The position numbers were made by a program, and so were the translations under genes. DNA of 37,583 bases from SAR202 cluster bacterium Casp-Chloro-G3 (GTDB lineage Bacteria > Chloroflexota > Dehalococcoidia > Lucifugimonadales > UBA3495): positions 1 through 37,583 of the forward strand of contig MUCJ01000002.1 in NCBI GenBank assembly GCA_002816715.1, given 5' to 3'. The notes beneath the pieces were generated by a model. The model searched no databases. It was not told the origin of the DNA and saw only the letters and a list, made by a program, of their open reading frames with translations. Position 1 is the first letter of the stretch; each line of letters opens with the position of its first letter. Shown one piece after another: positions 1-7,513 of this stretch.

Positions 1-45
1 CCCCCTCCCTCTAACTCCCTCCCACCAGGGGAGGGAGAACAGCCC
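1..45. repeat. Degenerate hairpin repeat at window edge
   Basis: A C-rich stretch contains an imperfect inverted repeat, CTCCCTCCC near 20-28 and GGGAGGGAG near 31-38. It resembles the hairpins of the dispersed repeat at 2034-2115 and 19333-19414 and may be a diverged or truncated copy. The match is by eye and weak. Confidence 0.3.
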
Positions 46-83
46 TTTCTTGCCAACGGCTTTATTAGTAATTAACTCAGGGG

Positions 84-1025
84 TCAGTAATTGACTTTGG
101 CCCCAGCGTACTTGCCGGTCAACTGGGGGGTGGTTCCTTCCAGGCCCTTCTGCATCCGGTCGAGGCGGGTTTCCCGCGACCAGGTGCGCTTCAGATCGTC
201 ACGCACGTTGAGTTGGAGCTTTCCCAGACCGTCAATTTCCATTTCAACGGTATCACCGTCCATCAAGGCGCTCAGGCCACGGTGGTTGGTTCCGGTGGCC
301 ACCACGTCCCCCGGTTCCAGCGTATGGATTGAAGTGACCCATTCCATCAGCTTGGGAATTTTGTGGGCCATGTCGCTGCTGTTGAAGTTTTGCTTTAGCC
401 CGCCGTTGACCGAGAGCTTTAACTGAAGGTTCAGTGGGTCGGCAATCTCGTCAGCGGTCACCAACCAAGGGCCCATTGGCGCGAAAGTGTCGCGGGACTT
501 CATCTGATAAAAGGTATTGCCCGCTGGCAACAAACCCCGCGCCGATACGTCGATGAAGTTCAGGTAGCCGAAGATATAATCATAAGCGTTTTCAGCATTA
601 ATTTTCTCGGCCCTTTTGCCAATGACCAGGGCCAGTTCGGCTTCATGCTCGAAAATGCTGGCGGGGACATCGGGAATCACGATGGTGTCGCCGTCGCCGA
701 TAACCGCGTTGGGCGACTTGTGGAAAGCGTTGATCGGCGCTGGCTCGGCGCGGGTGCCGTCTTCCATGTAGTTGACCGCCATTGCCACTATGTTATTGGG
801 TTTGGGCAGGGGCGATCGGAACCGGACCTGACCGGCGGGTTTGCCCTCCTGCTCGTTGACTAGTGCCTCCAATCGGCCCCGATGCTCCGAAAAATTCTCG
901 ATGAGCCGATTGAGCAGGTCTTGCGGCGAGGTGTGCGGTATATCCGCCACTGCGCCGCTCACATCGACCACAGTTTTGCCTTTCATGACGCCCAGCTTGA
1001 AATCGTCAACAAATACCAGCTTCAC
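84..1025 (-). CDS. Fumarylacetoacetate hydrolase family protein
   Basis: This 313-residue protein belongs to the FAH family of Mg/Mn-dependent hydrolases, decarboxylases and isomerases that act on 2-keto or oxo acids of aromatic catabolism. The metal ligands are visible: E126 and E128 in FEHEAE, and D159 in FIDVSAR. K175 lies in QMKSRDTFAPMGP, and the C-terminal TGTNHRG/GDTVE motif spans about 244-261. The usual Asn before the third ligand (NDVSAR) is Ile here. Residues 1-75 form the variable N-terminal domain. Translation starts at GTG 1025, behind a near-perfect TAAGGAGGAG at 1031-1040. The family does not reveal the substrate. A single-gene transcript is likely, because the next gene upstream, MOSC, ends 121 bases away and there is a promoter candidate between them. 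Confidence 0.88.
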   Translation of the reverse strand: MKLVFVDDFKLGVMKGKTVVDVSGAVADIPHTSPQDLLNRLIENFSEHRGRLEALVNEQEGKPAGQVRFRSPLPKPNNIVAMAVNYMEDGTRAEPAPINAFHKSPNAVIGDGDTIVIPDVPASIFEHEAELALVIGKRAEKINAENAYDYIFGYLNFIDVSARGLLPAGNTFYQMKSRDTFAPMGPWLVTADEIADPLNLQLKLSVNGGLKQNFNSSDMAHKIPKLMEWVTSIHTLEPGDVVATGTNHRGLSALMDGDTVEMEIDGLGKLQLNVRDDLKRTWSRETRLDRMQKGLEGTTPQLTGKYAGAKVNY

Positions 1026-1073
1026 GACTTCTCCTCCTTAATTGATTGGATACAGACCTCCGATGGTGGCCTA

Positions 1074-1101
1074 ATTATACAGCTATGCGACCGTAGGGCA
1101 A
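1074..1101 (-). promoter_or_regulatory. Sigma-70-like promoter for the FAH-family gene
   Basis: On the minus strand TTGCCC (1101-1096) and a perfect TATAAT (1079-1074) are separated by 16 bases. The predicted start near 1067 gives a leader of about 40 bases ending in the strong Shine-Dalgarno of the FAH-family gene. Confidence 0.45.
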
Positions 1102-1146
1102 GCTAGGCGCTTCAGGAGCAGGGGGTGAGCAAATATTAACTAGTCA

Positions 1147-1959
1147 CTACCTTTTTGCTCTAAGCAATTTGACCTCATCCCCTACCGATACTGTGCCCGG
1201 GTTTTCGACGATGGCATAAACCCCAAAGTAGGCGTTCCTGGGACTGGGCCGGTAGCCCATGATGAGCCGGAGGGTATCGACATCCCGCTCACCGGTTGCG
1301 GGGTTTTGGGAGACAATGGAACATCTAGGGTCGGGCATGATGGGTTGCAGACGTAGTTCATTGCCCAGCTGGATCACCCCGCTCAGCCACGAGTCCTCTT
1401 CGTGGGGTTGGCATCCTTCCAACAGGAAATTGGGCCGGAATCTGGCACCGGTGAAATTAACCTCAAAAGCCGTCTGACCGGCGGCTTCTTCCGTCAATCG
1501 CTGCAATGAAGCCTCCGACACAATTGAAACGGGAAACTCGTCAAAAGCCTGACCGGAATCGTCCGAGGCGACCAACTGGACTGGCTCGCCACAGAACTGG
1601 GATAGGGCCTCGTGCCAGATTCCTTCAATCAAGTGACCCTTTACCCGGCGGTCCCAGATTACCGTGCCAATGCCTCTACCTCGCGTTACTGGCCCTTGGC
1701 AGGTGTCGCCGTTGGGGAAAGTTAGCCGCAGTGACTCAGGCTCTATTGAGTCAGGTTCTACTAAACAGCCCGATGAATAATCAGCTTTGACCTGCACCAG
1801 TTTGCCCATTTGCCGCTGGGTTAGCAACTTGCCCTGGCTGTTGACTAGATAGAACCGCCGGTCTTCGGCAACTCCCCGAAAGCCAACGTGTACCGTTTCG
1901 GGCTGTTGCAATGCCAGAGACTTTACTGGTGCAGTGTAAATCGCCGTTACTGTAATCAT
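1147..1959 (-). CDS. MOSC domain protein
   Basis: A 270-residue protein with an N-terminal beta-barrel MOSC_N domain (about 1-110) followed by a MOSC domain (about 115-268), as in the C-terminus of molybdenum cofactor sulfurase and in YiiM/YcbX-like proteins. Signs are the start VTAIYTAPVKSL, the FRPN block at 174-177, and the conserved cysteine C213 in DPRCSIVSQNPATGERD, which in this family carries or transfers sulfur or contacts the molybdenum cofactor. It probably acts in reduction of N-hydroxylated or sulfur compounds together with a molybdoenzyme, but none is encoded here. The ATG start at 1959 has only a weak ribosome-binding site. There is no ferredoxin domain of the YcbX type. Confidence 0.85.
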   Translation of the reverse strand: MITVTAIYTAPVKSLALQQPETVHVGFRGVAEDRRFYLVNSQGKLLTQRQMGKLVQVKADYSSGCLVEPDSIEPESLRLTFPNGDTCQGPVTRGRGIGTVIWDRRVKGHLIEGIWHEALSQFCGEPVQLVASDDSGQAFDEFPVSIVSEASLQRLTEEAAGQTAFEVNFTGARFRPNFLLEGCQPHEEDSWLSGVIQLGNELRLQPIMPDPRCSIVSQNPATGERDVDTLRLIMGYRPSPRNAYFGVYAIVENPGTVSVGDEVKLLRAKR

Positions 1960-2033
1960 AGCTGCTATATGAGCGGTCTAAACGTAAGCCATCACCCCCC
2001 CATTTGGCTAAGTGCACGACACTGTTAGGGAAC

Positions 2034-2115
2034 GGCATCCTCTCCCTTTGTGGGAGAGGACCGGGGTGAGGGGTATCACCCTCATCCCAGCCTTCTCTCA
2101 TCAAGGGAGAAGGAG
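2034..2115. repeat. Dispersed double-hairpin repeat, family 1, copy 1
   Basis: About 82 bases with two hairpins. The first has the 8-bp stem CCTCTCCC/GGGAGAGG (2039-2046 with 2052-2059). The second has CCTTCTC/GAGAAGG (2091-2097 with 2107-2113). The spacer carries GGGGTATCACCCTCATCCC. The same element occurs in reverse orientation at 19333-19414 with high identity by eye. It fills most of the gap between the propeller gene and the MOSC gene. Confidence 0.8.
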
Positions 2116-2226
2116 TTTTGCTCATTCCCTGCCGAAAACTTTCGTGTATTAATCTCCGATTGGAAAAGGTCAGGGTGATGGCTTTCTATATCTGACAGTT
2201 GGGGTAGACCAGCGCCACGCCAACCG

Positions 2227-3213
2227 CTAGTTGGGCGTTATCGCCATCGACCGTACTTCGCCAAACTCCTTCTTCAGCTTGGCCCATGAGTCTCCGCCGT
2301 CCTCGCTGACATAGACGTAGCCGTAAAGACTGGCAGCCGCTATCACGTTGGGCCGCTCCGGGTGAGTCCCGAACCAGTAAATCACCGAGTTAGGTTCGAC
2401 CGGCAGCGGGGCCACATCCCAAGTCTGCCCGGCGTTTTTAGTGCGACGAATGGCTCCGGTGACTCCGGGAATAAAATCGCCGTTGCCCACGAACATTACG
2501 TCGGGATTGTCGTGTTTGAGGGCCATGCCTCGACAGTAGGATCGGTTGTCCCCTTCGTTAAATTTGGGAAACTCATGGTAGTCCCAGCTTTCACCTTCGT
2601 CGGTGCTGGTGGCGATGCCAAAGGGGCTGGTCACGTATACCGAAGTCTGCCGACCGGGTTTAATCATCATTCCGTGAACGTCGCCGTGGAAGGGGTCTGG
2701 GCCCAACTCCGGCAGATGCACCCAGCTATCGCCGCCATCCAGGCTCTTGTAAACTCCGTCCACCTCAATACCGGCCCAGATGGTGCGGTGGTCGCGGGGG
2801 TCAACGATGACGTTGGTGGTGCGGGGGATACCCACGGGGCAAGGGACGGTCACCCCCAGGGACAGCTTTTCCCAGTTTTTTCCGCCGTCTTTGGAACGAA
2901 AAGCGTCGGGCCGCGTTCCGGCAAAAATGGTGTTGCTGTCTTCTGGGTCTACCGCCACCGACCAGGTCTGAATATTGTCGTCCATCGGCGACTCCAGGTG
3001 TTCCCAGTTGACGCCGTTATCGTTGCTACGGAAGATGCCCAGATCGGAACCGGCAATTATCCGGTGGGGGTCGTCGGGATAGACCGTCAAGGCCCGGACA
3101 TTACATTCAGAGGGCAACGGATTCCTCACCCGGTTCCAAGTGTCCCCGCCATCGGGACTGTAAGAGAGGCCACCGCCAACGCACCCTACAAAAATAGTGT
3201 AATCCTTCTCCAT
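2227..3213 (-). CDS. Seven-Asp-box (BNR) beta-propeller protein
   Basis: This 328-residue protein contains seven Asp-box (BNR) motifs of the form S-x-D-x-G-x-x-W, at 19-26, 63-70, 107-114, 157-164, 203-210, 258-265 (degenerate, TKNAGQTW) and 303-310. The spacing is 44-55 residues. This predicts a seven-bladed propeller of the sialidase, Vps10 or xyloglucanase-like fold that covers the whole protein. The catalytic Arg triad and Glu/Tyr of true sialidases are not recognisable, so an enzyme activity should not be assumed; a binding scaffold is equally possible. I chose ATG 3213 over the upstream in-frame ATG 3243 because GAGAGGAGG (3222-3230) lies 8 bases before it. There is no signal peptide, so it appears cytoplasmic, unusual for this fold. 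It stands alone as a transcription unit. Confidence 0.85.
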   Translation of the reverse strand: MEKDYTIFVGCVGGGLSYSPDGGDTWNRVRNPLPSECNVRALTVYPDDPHRIIAGSDLGIFRSNDNGVNWEHLESPMDDNIQTWSVAVDPEDSNTIFAGTRPDAFRSKDGGKNWEKLSLGVTVPCPVGIPRTTNVIVDPRDHRTIWAGIEVDGVYKSLDGGDSWVHLPELGPDPFHGDVHGMMIKPGRQTSVYVTSPFGIATSTDEGESWDYHEFPKFNEGDNRSYCRGMALKHDNPDVMFVGNGDFIPGVTGAIRRTKNAGQTWDVAPLPVEPNSVIYWFGTHPERPNVIAAASLYGYVYVSEDGGDSWAKLKKEFGEVRSMAITPN

Positions 3214-3563
3214 TTCAACATCCTCCTCTCGGTGGAAATACATACCAATCTCCAGGTATGAGGGTATAATAGCCCCAAGTTAGGGGAATTGCTACCAGCA
3301 AACCGACAGATTGGTTTTTTCTGGTCTTGGAATCTCTTACTATTTGCATGTACGGGGCGGTATACTCCCAACGCCATCTGCCTTAGGGGTTCGCTATCGC
3401 AAAACATGGTTCGACAAGCCCGTCCTGAGCTTGCCGAAGGGTTTGCCATGAGCGGTGGCGCGCCTCCGGTCCGCTCATTCTGAGCCTGTAGAAGGATAAT
3501 TTTCTTCAAGCAGCAGAGTTTTGAGATGGATTTAAAATTGTTAATCCCTGAGAATAGCTTCTA
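3214..3563. other. Divergent intergenic region with repeat
   Basis: The gap lies between the leftward propeller gene and the rightward peptidase pseudogene. It holds a family 2 dispersed repeat (3405-3495) and a small GC dyad, CCCC-N6-GGGG, around 3273-3286. A TATAAT-like box at 3265-3270 has no good partner hexamer. No gene is supported here. Confidence 0.5.
3405..3495. repeat. Dispersed palindromic repeat, family 2, copy A
   Basis: It begins GGTTCGACAAGCC, continues CTGAGCTTGCCGAAGGG, has a central ATGAGCGG...CCGCTCAT dyad, and ends CTGAGCCTGTAGAAGGA. The outer and inner parts are mutually complementary, so the element can fold as a long hairpin. Related copies are at 6209-6262 (partial), 21902-21968 and 25036-25122. 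Confidence 0.8.
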
Positions 3564-5489
3564 ATGTTTGACCAGCTAGTAAATATATTGCGTCGATTTT
3601 TTGGGTGGAGGCCTGATATGCCCTCTAATACCACGCTAACGCCGGAGACACCTAATGAGCCGGCCACCAAACGTGACTCCCTGGACTTTCGGGATTTGAT
3701 TTATCGGCCTGCTCTCGTCCGTCTGGAAGACGAGTTGCTGCCCAACAAAGAATACCTTAAGCCATTAGATCAAGGCAGAGAGGGAGCTTGCACCGGGTTC
3801 GGTCTGGCGGCGGTGATCAACTACCTGCTGCGCGCTAGAGGGGTTTCATCAGAAGAGGCGGCAAGCCCCCGGATGCTTTATGAAATGGCCAAGCACCACG
3901 ACCAGTGACCCGGCGAAGACTACGAAGGCTCCAGCGCGCGAGGAGCCATGAAGGGGTGGCACAAGAACGGCGTGTGCACGGATACGGCGTGGCCCTACAA
4001 TCCCCAAGACGCTGGATTCCTGACCAGAGCACGACAGGAGAGCGCCCTCAAGTATCCTCTGGGAGCGTATTACCGGATACAGCGCAAGCGGTCTGACCTC
4101 CACGCCGCCCTCAACGAAACTCAGGTCGTTTTTGCCACCGCCCAAACCCACCCCGGCTGGCACAACCCGCAGGATGGGAAAATTCCGTTGGGGTAGGGAG
4201 AAGAAAATACTGGGGGACATGCCTTCGCGATTGTCGGTTATACCCAAGAGGGATTCATCATTCAGAACTCCTGGGGTGAAGGTTGGGGCGGAGTCACGGT
4301 CAAGGGCGTTACCTATCCGGGGTGCGTTATCTGGCAGTACGCCGATTTTGACCGTAACCTGTGGGACGCCTGGGTAGCTCGACTGGCCCTTCCTCTGGAG
4401 TCGATGGAGGCGCTGGCGGCCAGCACCACGCGATACACTGAGGGTCCGGGCGGCACCGAGGCTGCGCCCAACCTCAAGCCGCCGAGACCGACCATCCGGG
4501 AACACTACGTTCACATTGACGATGGGCACTTCGACAACTCGGGCGATTATTATTCCAACCCGGGAGAAGTTCAGCAGATCATCAAGGATGTTTTAGAAGA
4601 CAAGCCCGCTCATATTTTGCTATTTGCTCACGGTGGACTCAACTCGGTCAGCAGCGGGGCGGCCCGGGTTGGGCAGTGGCGTCAGGTTTTCAAGGCCAAC
4701 GGTATCCACGAAATCCACTTTATCTGGGAGACCGGCTTCACTGAGGAGTTGGCCGATATACTGCGGGCCAAACTTGGCCTGGCGGAACGGCGGGCCTCCG
4801 GGTTCAGCGGCTGGTGGGACAGTGTCCTGGAGCGGTTTGCCCAGCCGGTAGGGTCGGCTCTCTGGACGGAGATGCAGTGGGACGCGGAACGGGCTTTCCA
4901 GCCAGGTAACGCGGGAGACCAGTTCGTGGCCTGGTTGATTGAGGGCATGAAACAAATGCCCGCCGGGGAGCGACCGCAGATACAATTGGTGGGACACAGA
5001 GCTGGTTCCATCTTGCAGGGACATCTGCTAAAAAGCTGGCAGCGCAACGGCGGGACACCCGTCAGCAACCTGATATTGTTTGCTCCGGCCTGCACCCATC
5101 AGTTCTTTGGTTCCAGTATCAAGCCCGCGCTGGCAGATTCGACGCTGCGCCAGCTTCATCATTTCCTGCTGGACGACAAAGCTGAGCAGGAAGATAACGT
5201 TGCCAATATTTACCGAAAGTCGCTGTTGTACCTGGTGCCCCGGTCTTTTCAGAGCAGAGACGGCACGGTGCCCATCCTGGGTATGGAGAAATATTTGGAG
5301 CAACTGGATTGTTCTGGGATTCAGGATCGGGTGGAGCACTATACGCCGTCGAAAAGGTCCGATTTCACCGCCACCAACTCTCACGGCGGCTTTGACGACG
5401 ACGAAACCACCATGAACTCCATGCTAAAGCTGGTATTGGGTCGAGAGCCGGACCATAAATTTGACGGCGGCAGCCTGAGTGGGTACTGA
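3564..5489 (+). pseudogene. C1-family peptidase / alpha-beta hydrolase fusion, two nonsense codons
   Basis: One reading frame runs from ATG 3564 to TGA 5487-5489 and is interrupted only by TGA 3906-3908 (codon 115) and TAG 4194-4196 (codon 211). There is no frameshift. Residues 50-250 form a papain-like (C1) peptidase: Gln70 and Cys76 in DQGREGACTGFG, His219 in GGHAFAIVGY, and Asn235 in QNSWGEGWG, so the triad itself is preserved. Residues about 290-640 resemble an alpha/beta hydrolase: HILLFAHGG, then a nucleophile-elbow-like VGHRAGS in which the usual Ser is Arg479 (AGA, 4998-5000). TGA and TAG serve as normal stops in neighbouring genes, so the code looks standard. I read it as a recently disabled gene or consensus errors. 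The intact C-terminal part could be made from ATG 4404 (361 residues), but I see no clear ribosome-binding site there. No signal peptide is visible. Confidence 0.8.
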
Positions 5490-5523
5490 GTGAGGTTGAG
5501 TACAGATAAGTAAGCAAGAAACC

Positions 5524-6057
5524 GTGGGGTCTACCCACAAATTCTGTCCCACCTGCGGATACCGATTACAGCTAAGATTGCGTGGAGATCGAGAACGGCT
5601 GGTCTGCACTGGGTGCGACTCCATCCTGTACCGCAATCCGGCGGTGGGCGTGGCGGTGGTGCTGGTGCAAGACCGGCAGGTCTTGCTGGGTCGGCGCGCT
5701 CGCGGTGAGTATCAAGGTCACTGGTGTATCCCCTGCGGTTACGTTGAATGGGGCGAGGACGTGCGGGACGCAGCCAGGCGGGAGTTGTTGGAGGAGACGG
5801 GATTGAAGGTGGCACTCGGGCCGGTTTACTCCGTCCATTCCAACTTTCACAACCCAGGGTCGTTAACGGTGGGCATCTGGTTCTGGGGGCAGGTTTGCGG
5901 TGGCAAGCTTGAAGCCGGTGATGATCTGGATGCCGTGGATTATTTTCCTATCGACGCTCTGCCCGAGCCGATAGCTTTTCCCACCGACCTGCTGGTGCTG
6001 GAACAATTGCTGTCGGATTTCCCATATCTTCCCGGCGGCGACTCCGTGACCAAGTAG
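5524..6057 (+). CDS. Nudix hydrolase with N-terminal zinc ribbon
   Basis: A 177-residue pyrophosphohydrolase. The Nudix box is complete, G72-x5-E78-x7-R86-E87-x2-E90-E91-x-G93, which binds the catalytic Mg ions. Before it lie two CxxC pairs (C8/C11 and C28/C31) forming a rubredoxin-like zinc ribbon, an arrangement shared with NudC-type NAD pyrophosphatases and many ADP-ribose or nucleotide hydrolases; the protein is too short for full NudC. The substrate is probably a nucleoside diphosphate derivative. The start is GTG 5524 with no good Shine-Dalgarno. It lies 34 bases after the stop of the peptidase pseudogene and may have been translated from the same message. Confidence 0.85.
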   Translation: MGSTHKFCPTCGYRLQLRLRGDRERLVCTGCDSILYRNPAVGVAVVLVQDRQVLLGRRARGEYQGHWCIPCGYVEWGEDVRDAARRELLEETGLKVALGPVYSVHSNFHNPGSLTVGIWFWGQVCGGKLEAGDDLDAVDYFPIDALPEPIAFPTDLLVLEQLLSDFPYLPGGDSVTK

Positions 6058-6368
6058 CAGAATACTTGGGTATTAACCTGCGTTCAAAATCGCGCTGGTT
6101 CAACGTTGCATCCCATGGGGCCAAACTTTCTGCGGCTATTCAGGGCAACCCCATCTCGAACAAGATATGAGGCAGTCGGGATATTTGGGGCCACCATCCG
6201 ATTTTGGTGAGTTTGTCGAACCATGAGCGGACGGATTCCGCCCATCCTTCGAGGGCCTCAGGCGCAACGGAAACGGATACGTTAGTGTCCAGTTACTCAT
6301 GCAGTTTCCCTATGTGATGCGGTTTCCCCGAGCCGGAGGGGCAACTGTTGCCGCCGGTGGTCAATGCG
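6058..6368. other. Intergenic region between convergent genes
   Basis: The gap separates the rightward Nudix gene from the leftward amidohydrolase gene. It contains a partial family 2 repeat near 6209-6262 and otherwise unrecognised sequence. No open frame with homology and no clear terminator was found. Confidence 0.5.
6209..6262. repeat. Dispersed palindromic repeat, family 2, partial copy B
   Basis: GAGTTTGTCGAACCATGAGCG matches, in reverse complement, the CGCTCATGGTTCGACAAACTC edge of family 2 copies. It is followed by a diverged CCTTCGAGGGCCTCAGG. This copy is shorter and more degenerate than copies A, C and D. Confidence 0.55.
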
Positions 6369-7385
6369 TTAATCGTCTATCCGGTATACCCGGGTGGCGG
6401 TGTCGTGAAACAGATTGGCCCGCTCGGTGGCCGAGTATCCCTGGGATAGCCGCTTGAAGGCGTTGAACAGGACGTTGTAAGAAGAGGAAACCTTGTCCGG
6501 CGGGAAGTTGCTTTCAAACATGCATCTATCCGGGCTAAATTGTTCGATGCAGTAGTTCATCAAGGGGCCTAGATGACTGGCCAGTTCTTCGGAGCCGATG
6601 GGTTTTTCCCAGGTGTACCAGTCGAAACCGTAGCGAGGCTGCCCGACTCCCCCCAGTTTGAGCACAATGTTGGGACACTTCGCCACGGCGGCGATGCCCC
6701 GTCGCCACTCTGGTATCACCTCGTCATCCCGGTTGCCGTAGGGGCCGACCCGGTACAGGCCGCCGATATGGTTAAGGACGATGGTCAGATCAGGTACAGC
6801 GTTGGCAAAATCTACCAACTCAGGCAACTGCGGGAAATACAGAGTGTTTTCCAGGGACAGGCCCCGTCGGGCCAGTATCCGTGCGCCCTCCCGGAATTTT
6901 TCATTGGACAACAGACCTTGCTCCGCTCGGTTTTCCACGTCGGGATGGGGATCCCAAGCGGCAGAATTGCGTACACCGCGAAATCGGTTGGGGCTGGCGG
7001 CCTGCAACGCGTCCAGCACCGGCTCGACTGCGGCTCCCAAGTTCAGGCTGGCGTTGCCGATGATCGCCGCCGCCGCGCGAGTCGGGCCATACATGCCGTT
7101 GGCGCTGGCCGCGGCCAGTCCCTGCACGAACTCCACCTCCCCGACAGAACGCGTTTCCGCTGGCCCGTCCGGGCGGTACATTGACCTCGCTTCAATGAAC
7201 ACGGTGGAGCGGACATTGTGGCCGCTGTTTAGATCGGCAGCAAGTTCGTGCAGCAGATAACGTTGATAGGGAACCCGCTCGGGTCGAAAGTCCCAAAAAT
7301 GGTGGTGTGGATCACATATAGGAAGCTCGGGTTCCAGAGTTGTCTCCGGGGTTAAAGCGAGCCAGTCATTGCCTCCGTACGCCAT
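6369..7385 (-). CDS. Amidohydrolase family 2 metal-dependent hydrolase
   Basis: This 338-residue TIM-barrel hydrolase belongs to the amidohydrolase-2 group, which includes 2-pyrone-4,6-dicarboxylate lactonase and other lactonases, decarboxylases and hydratases. The beta-1 motif D25-P-H27-H28-H29-F-W-D carries the metal ligands. NHIG (205-208) supplies the histidine on a middle strand, and the late motif ESNFPPD (291-297) supplies the acidic residue. Length and motif order are normal. ATG 7385 follows AGGGAGGGA by about 6 bases. It is the last gene of the minus-strand catabolic cluster, 128 bases after the ThDP enzyme. A role in opening a lactone or cleaving a C-C or amide bond of an organic acid is likely; the exact substrate is unknown. 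Confidence 0.85.
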   Translation of the reverse strand: MAYGGNDWLALTPETTLEPELPICDPHHHFWDFRPERVPYQRYLLHELAADLNSGHNVRSTVFIEARSMYRPDGPAETRSVGEVEFVQGLAAASANGMYGPTRAAAAIIGNASLNLGAAVEPVLDALQAASPNRFRGVRNSAAWDPHPDVENRAEQGLLSNEKFREGARILARRGLSLENTLYFPQLPELVDFANAVPDLTIVLNHIGGLYRVGPYGNRDDEVIPEWRRGIAAVAKCPNIVLKLGGVGQPRYGFDWYTWEKPIGSEELASHLGPLMNYCIEQFSPDRCMFESNFPPDKVSSSYNVLFNAFKRLSQGYSATERANLFHDTATRVYRIDD

Positions 7386-7513
7386 TGCAGTCCCTCCCTA
7401 GCCAAGTTTGGCGGGCAAATAATACCACACCTGACCGGATAGGGTAAGCTAGGGCCCCGAAAGAAACTTCTTGGGAGTTGCCAGATTAACTGGCCAGCGG
7501 CAACTCGCCGCGC

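Noticed and set aside
2362-3261. Long plus-strand open frame opposite the propeller gene
   Set aside because: It is the antisense of the Asp-box protein; the repeated motifs and the strong Shine-Dalgarno are on the minus strand.
3906-4196. Recoding of UGA as Trp (alternative genetic code) to explain the interrupted peptidase gene
   Set aside because: TGA ends several intact genes (FAH-family gene, mcmA2, PHP gene), and the second interruption is TAG, so one recoded codon would not rescue the frame.
4682-5384. Minus-strand open frames opposite the hydrolase-like half of the pseudogene
   Set aside because: They show no family motifs, whereas the plus frame continues the peptidase and has a recognisable hydrolase pattern.
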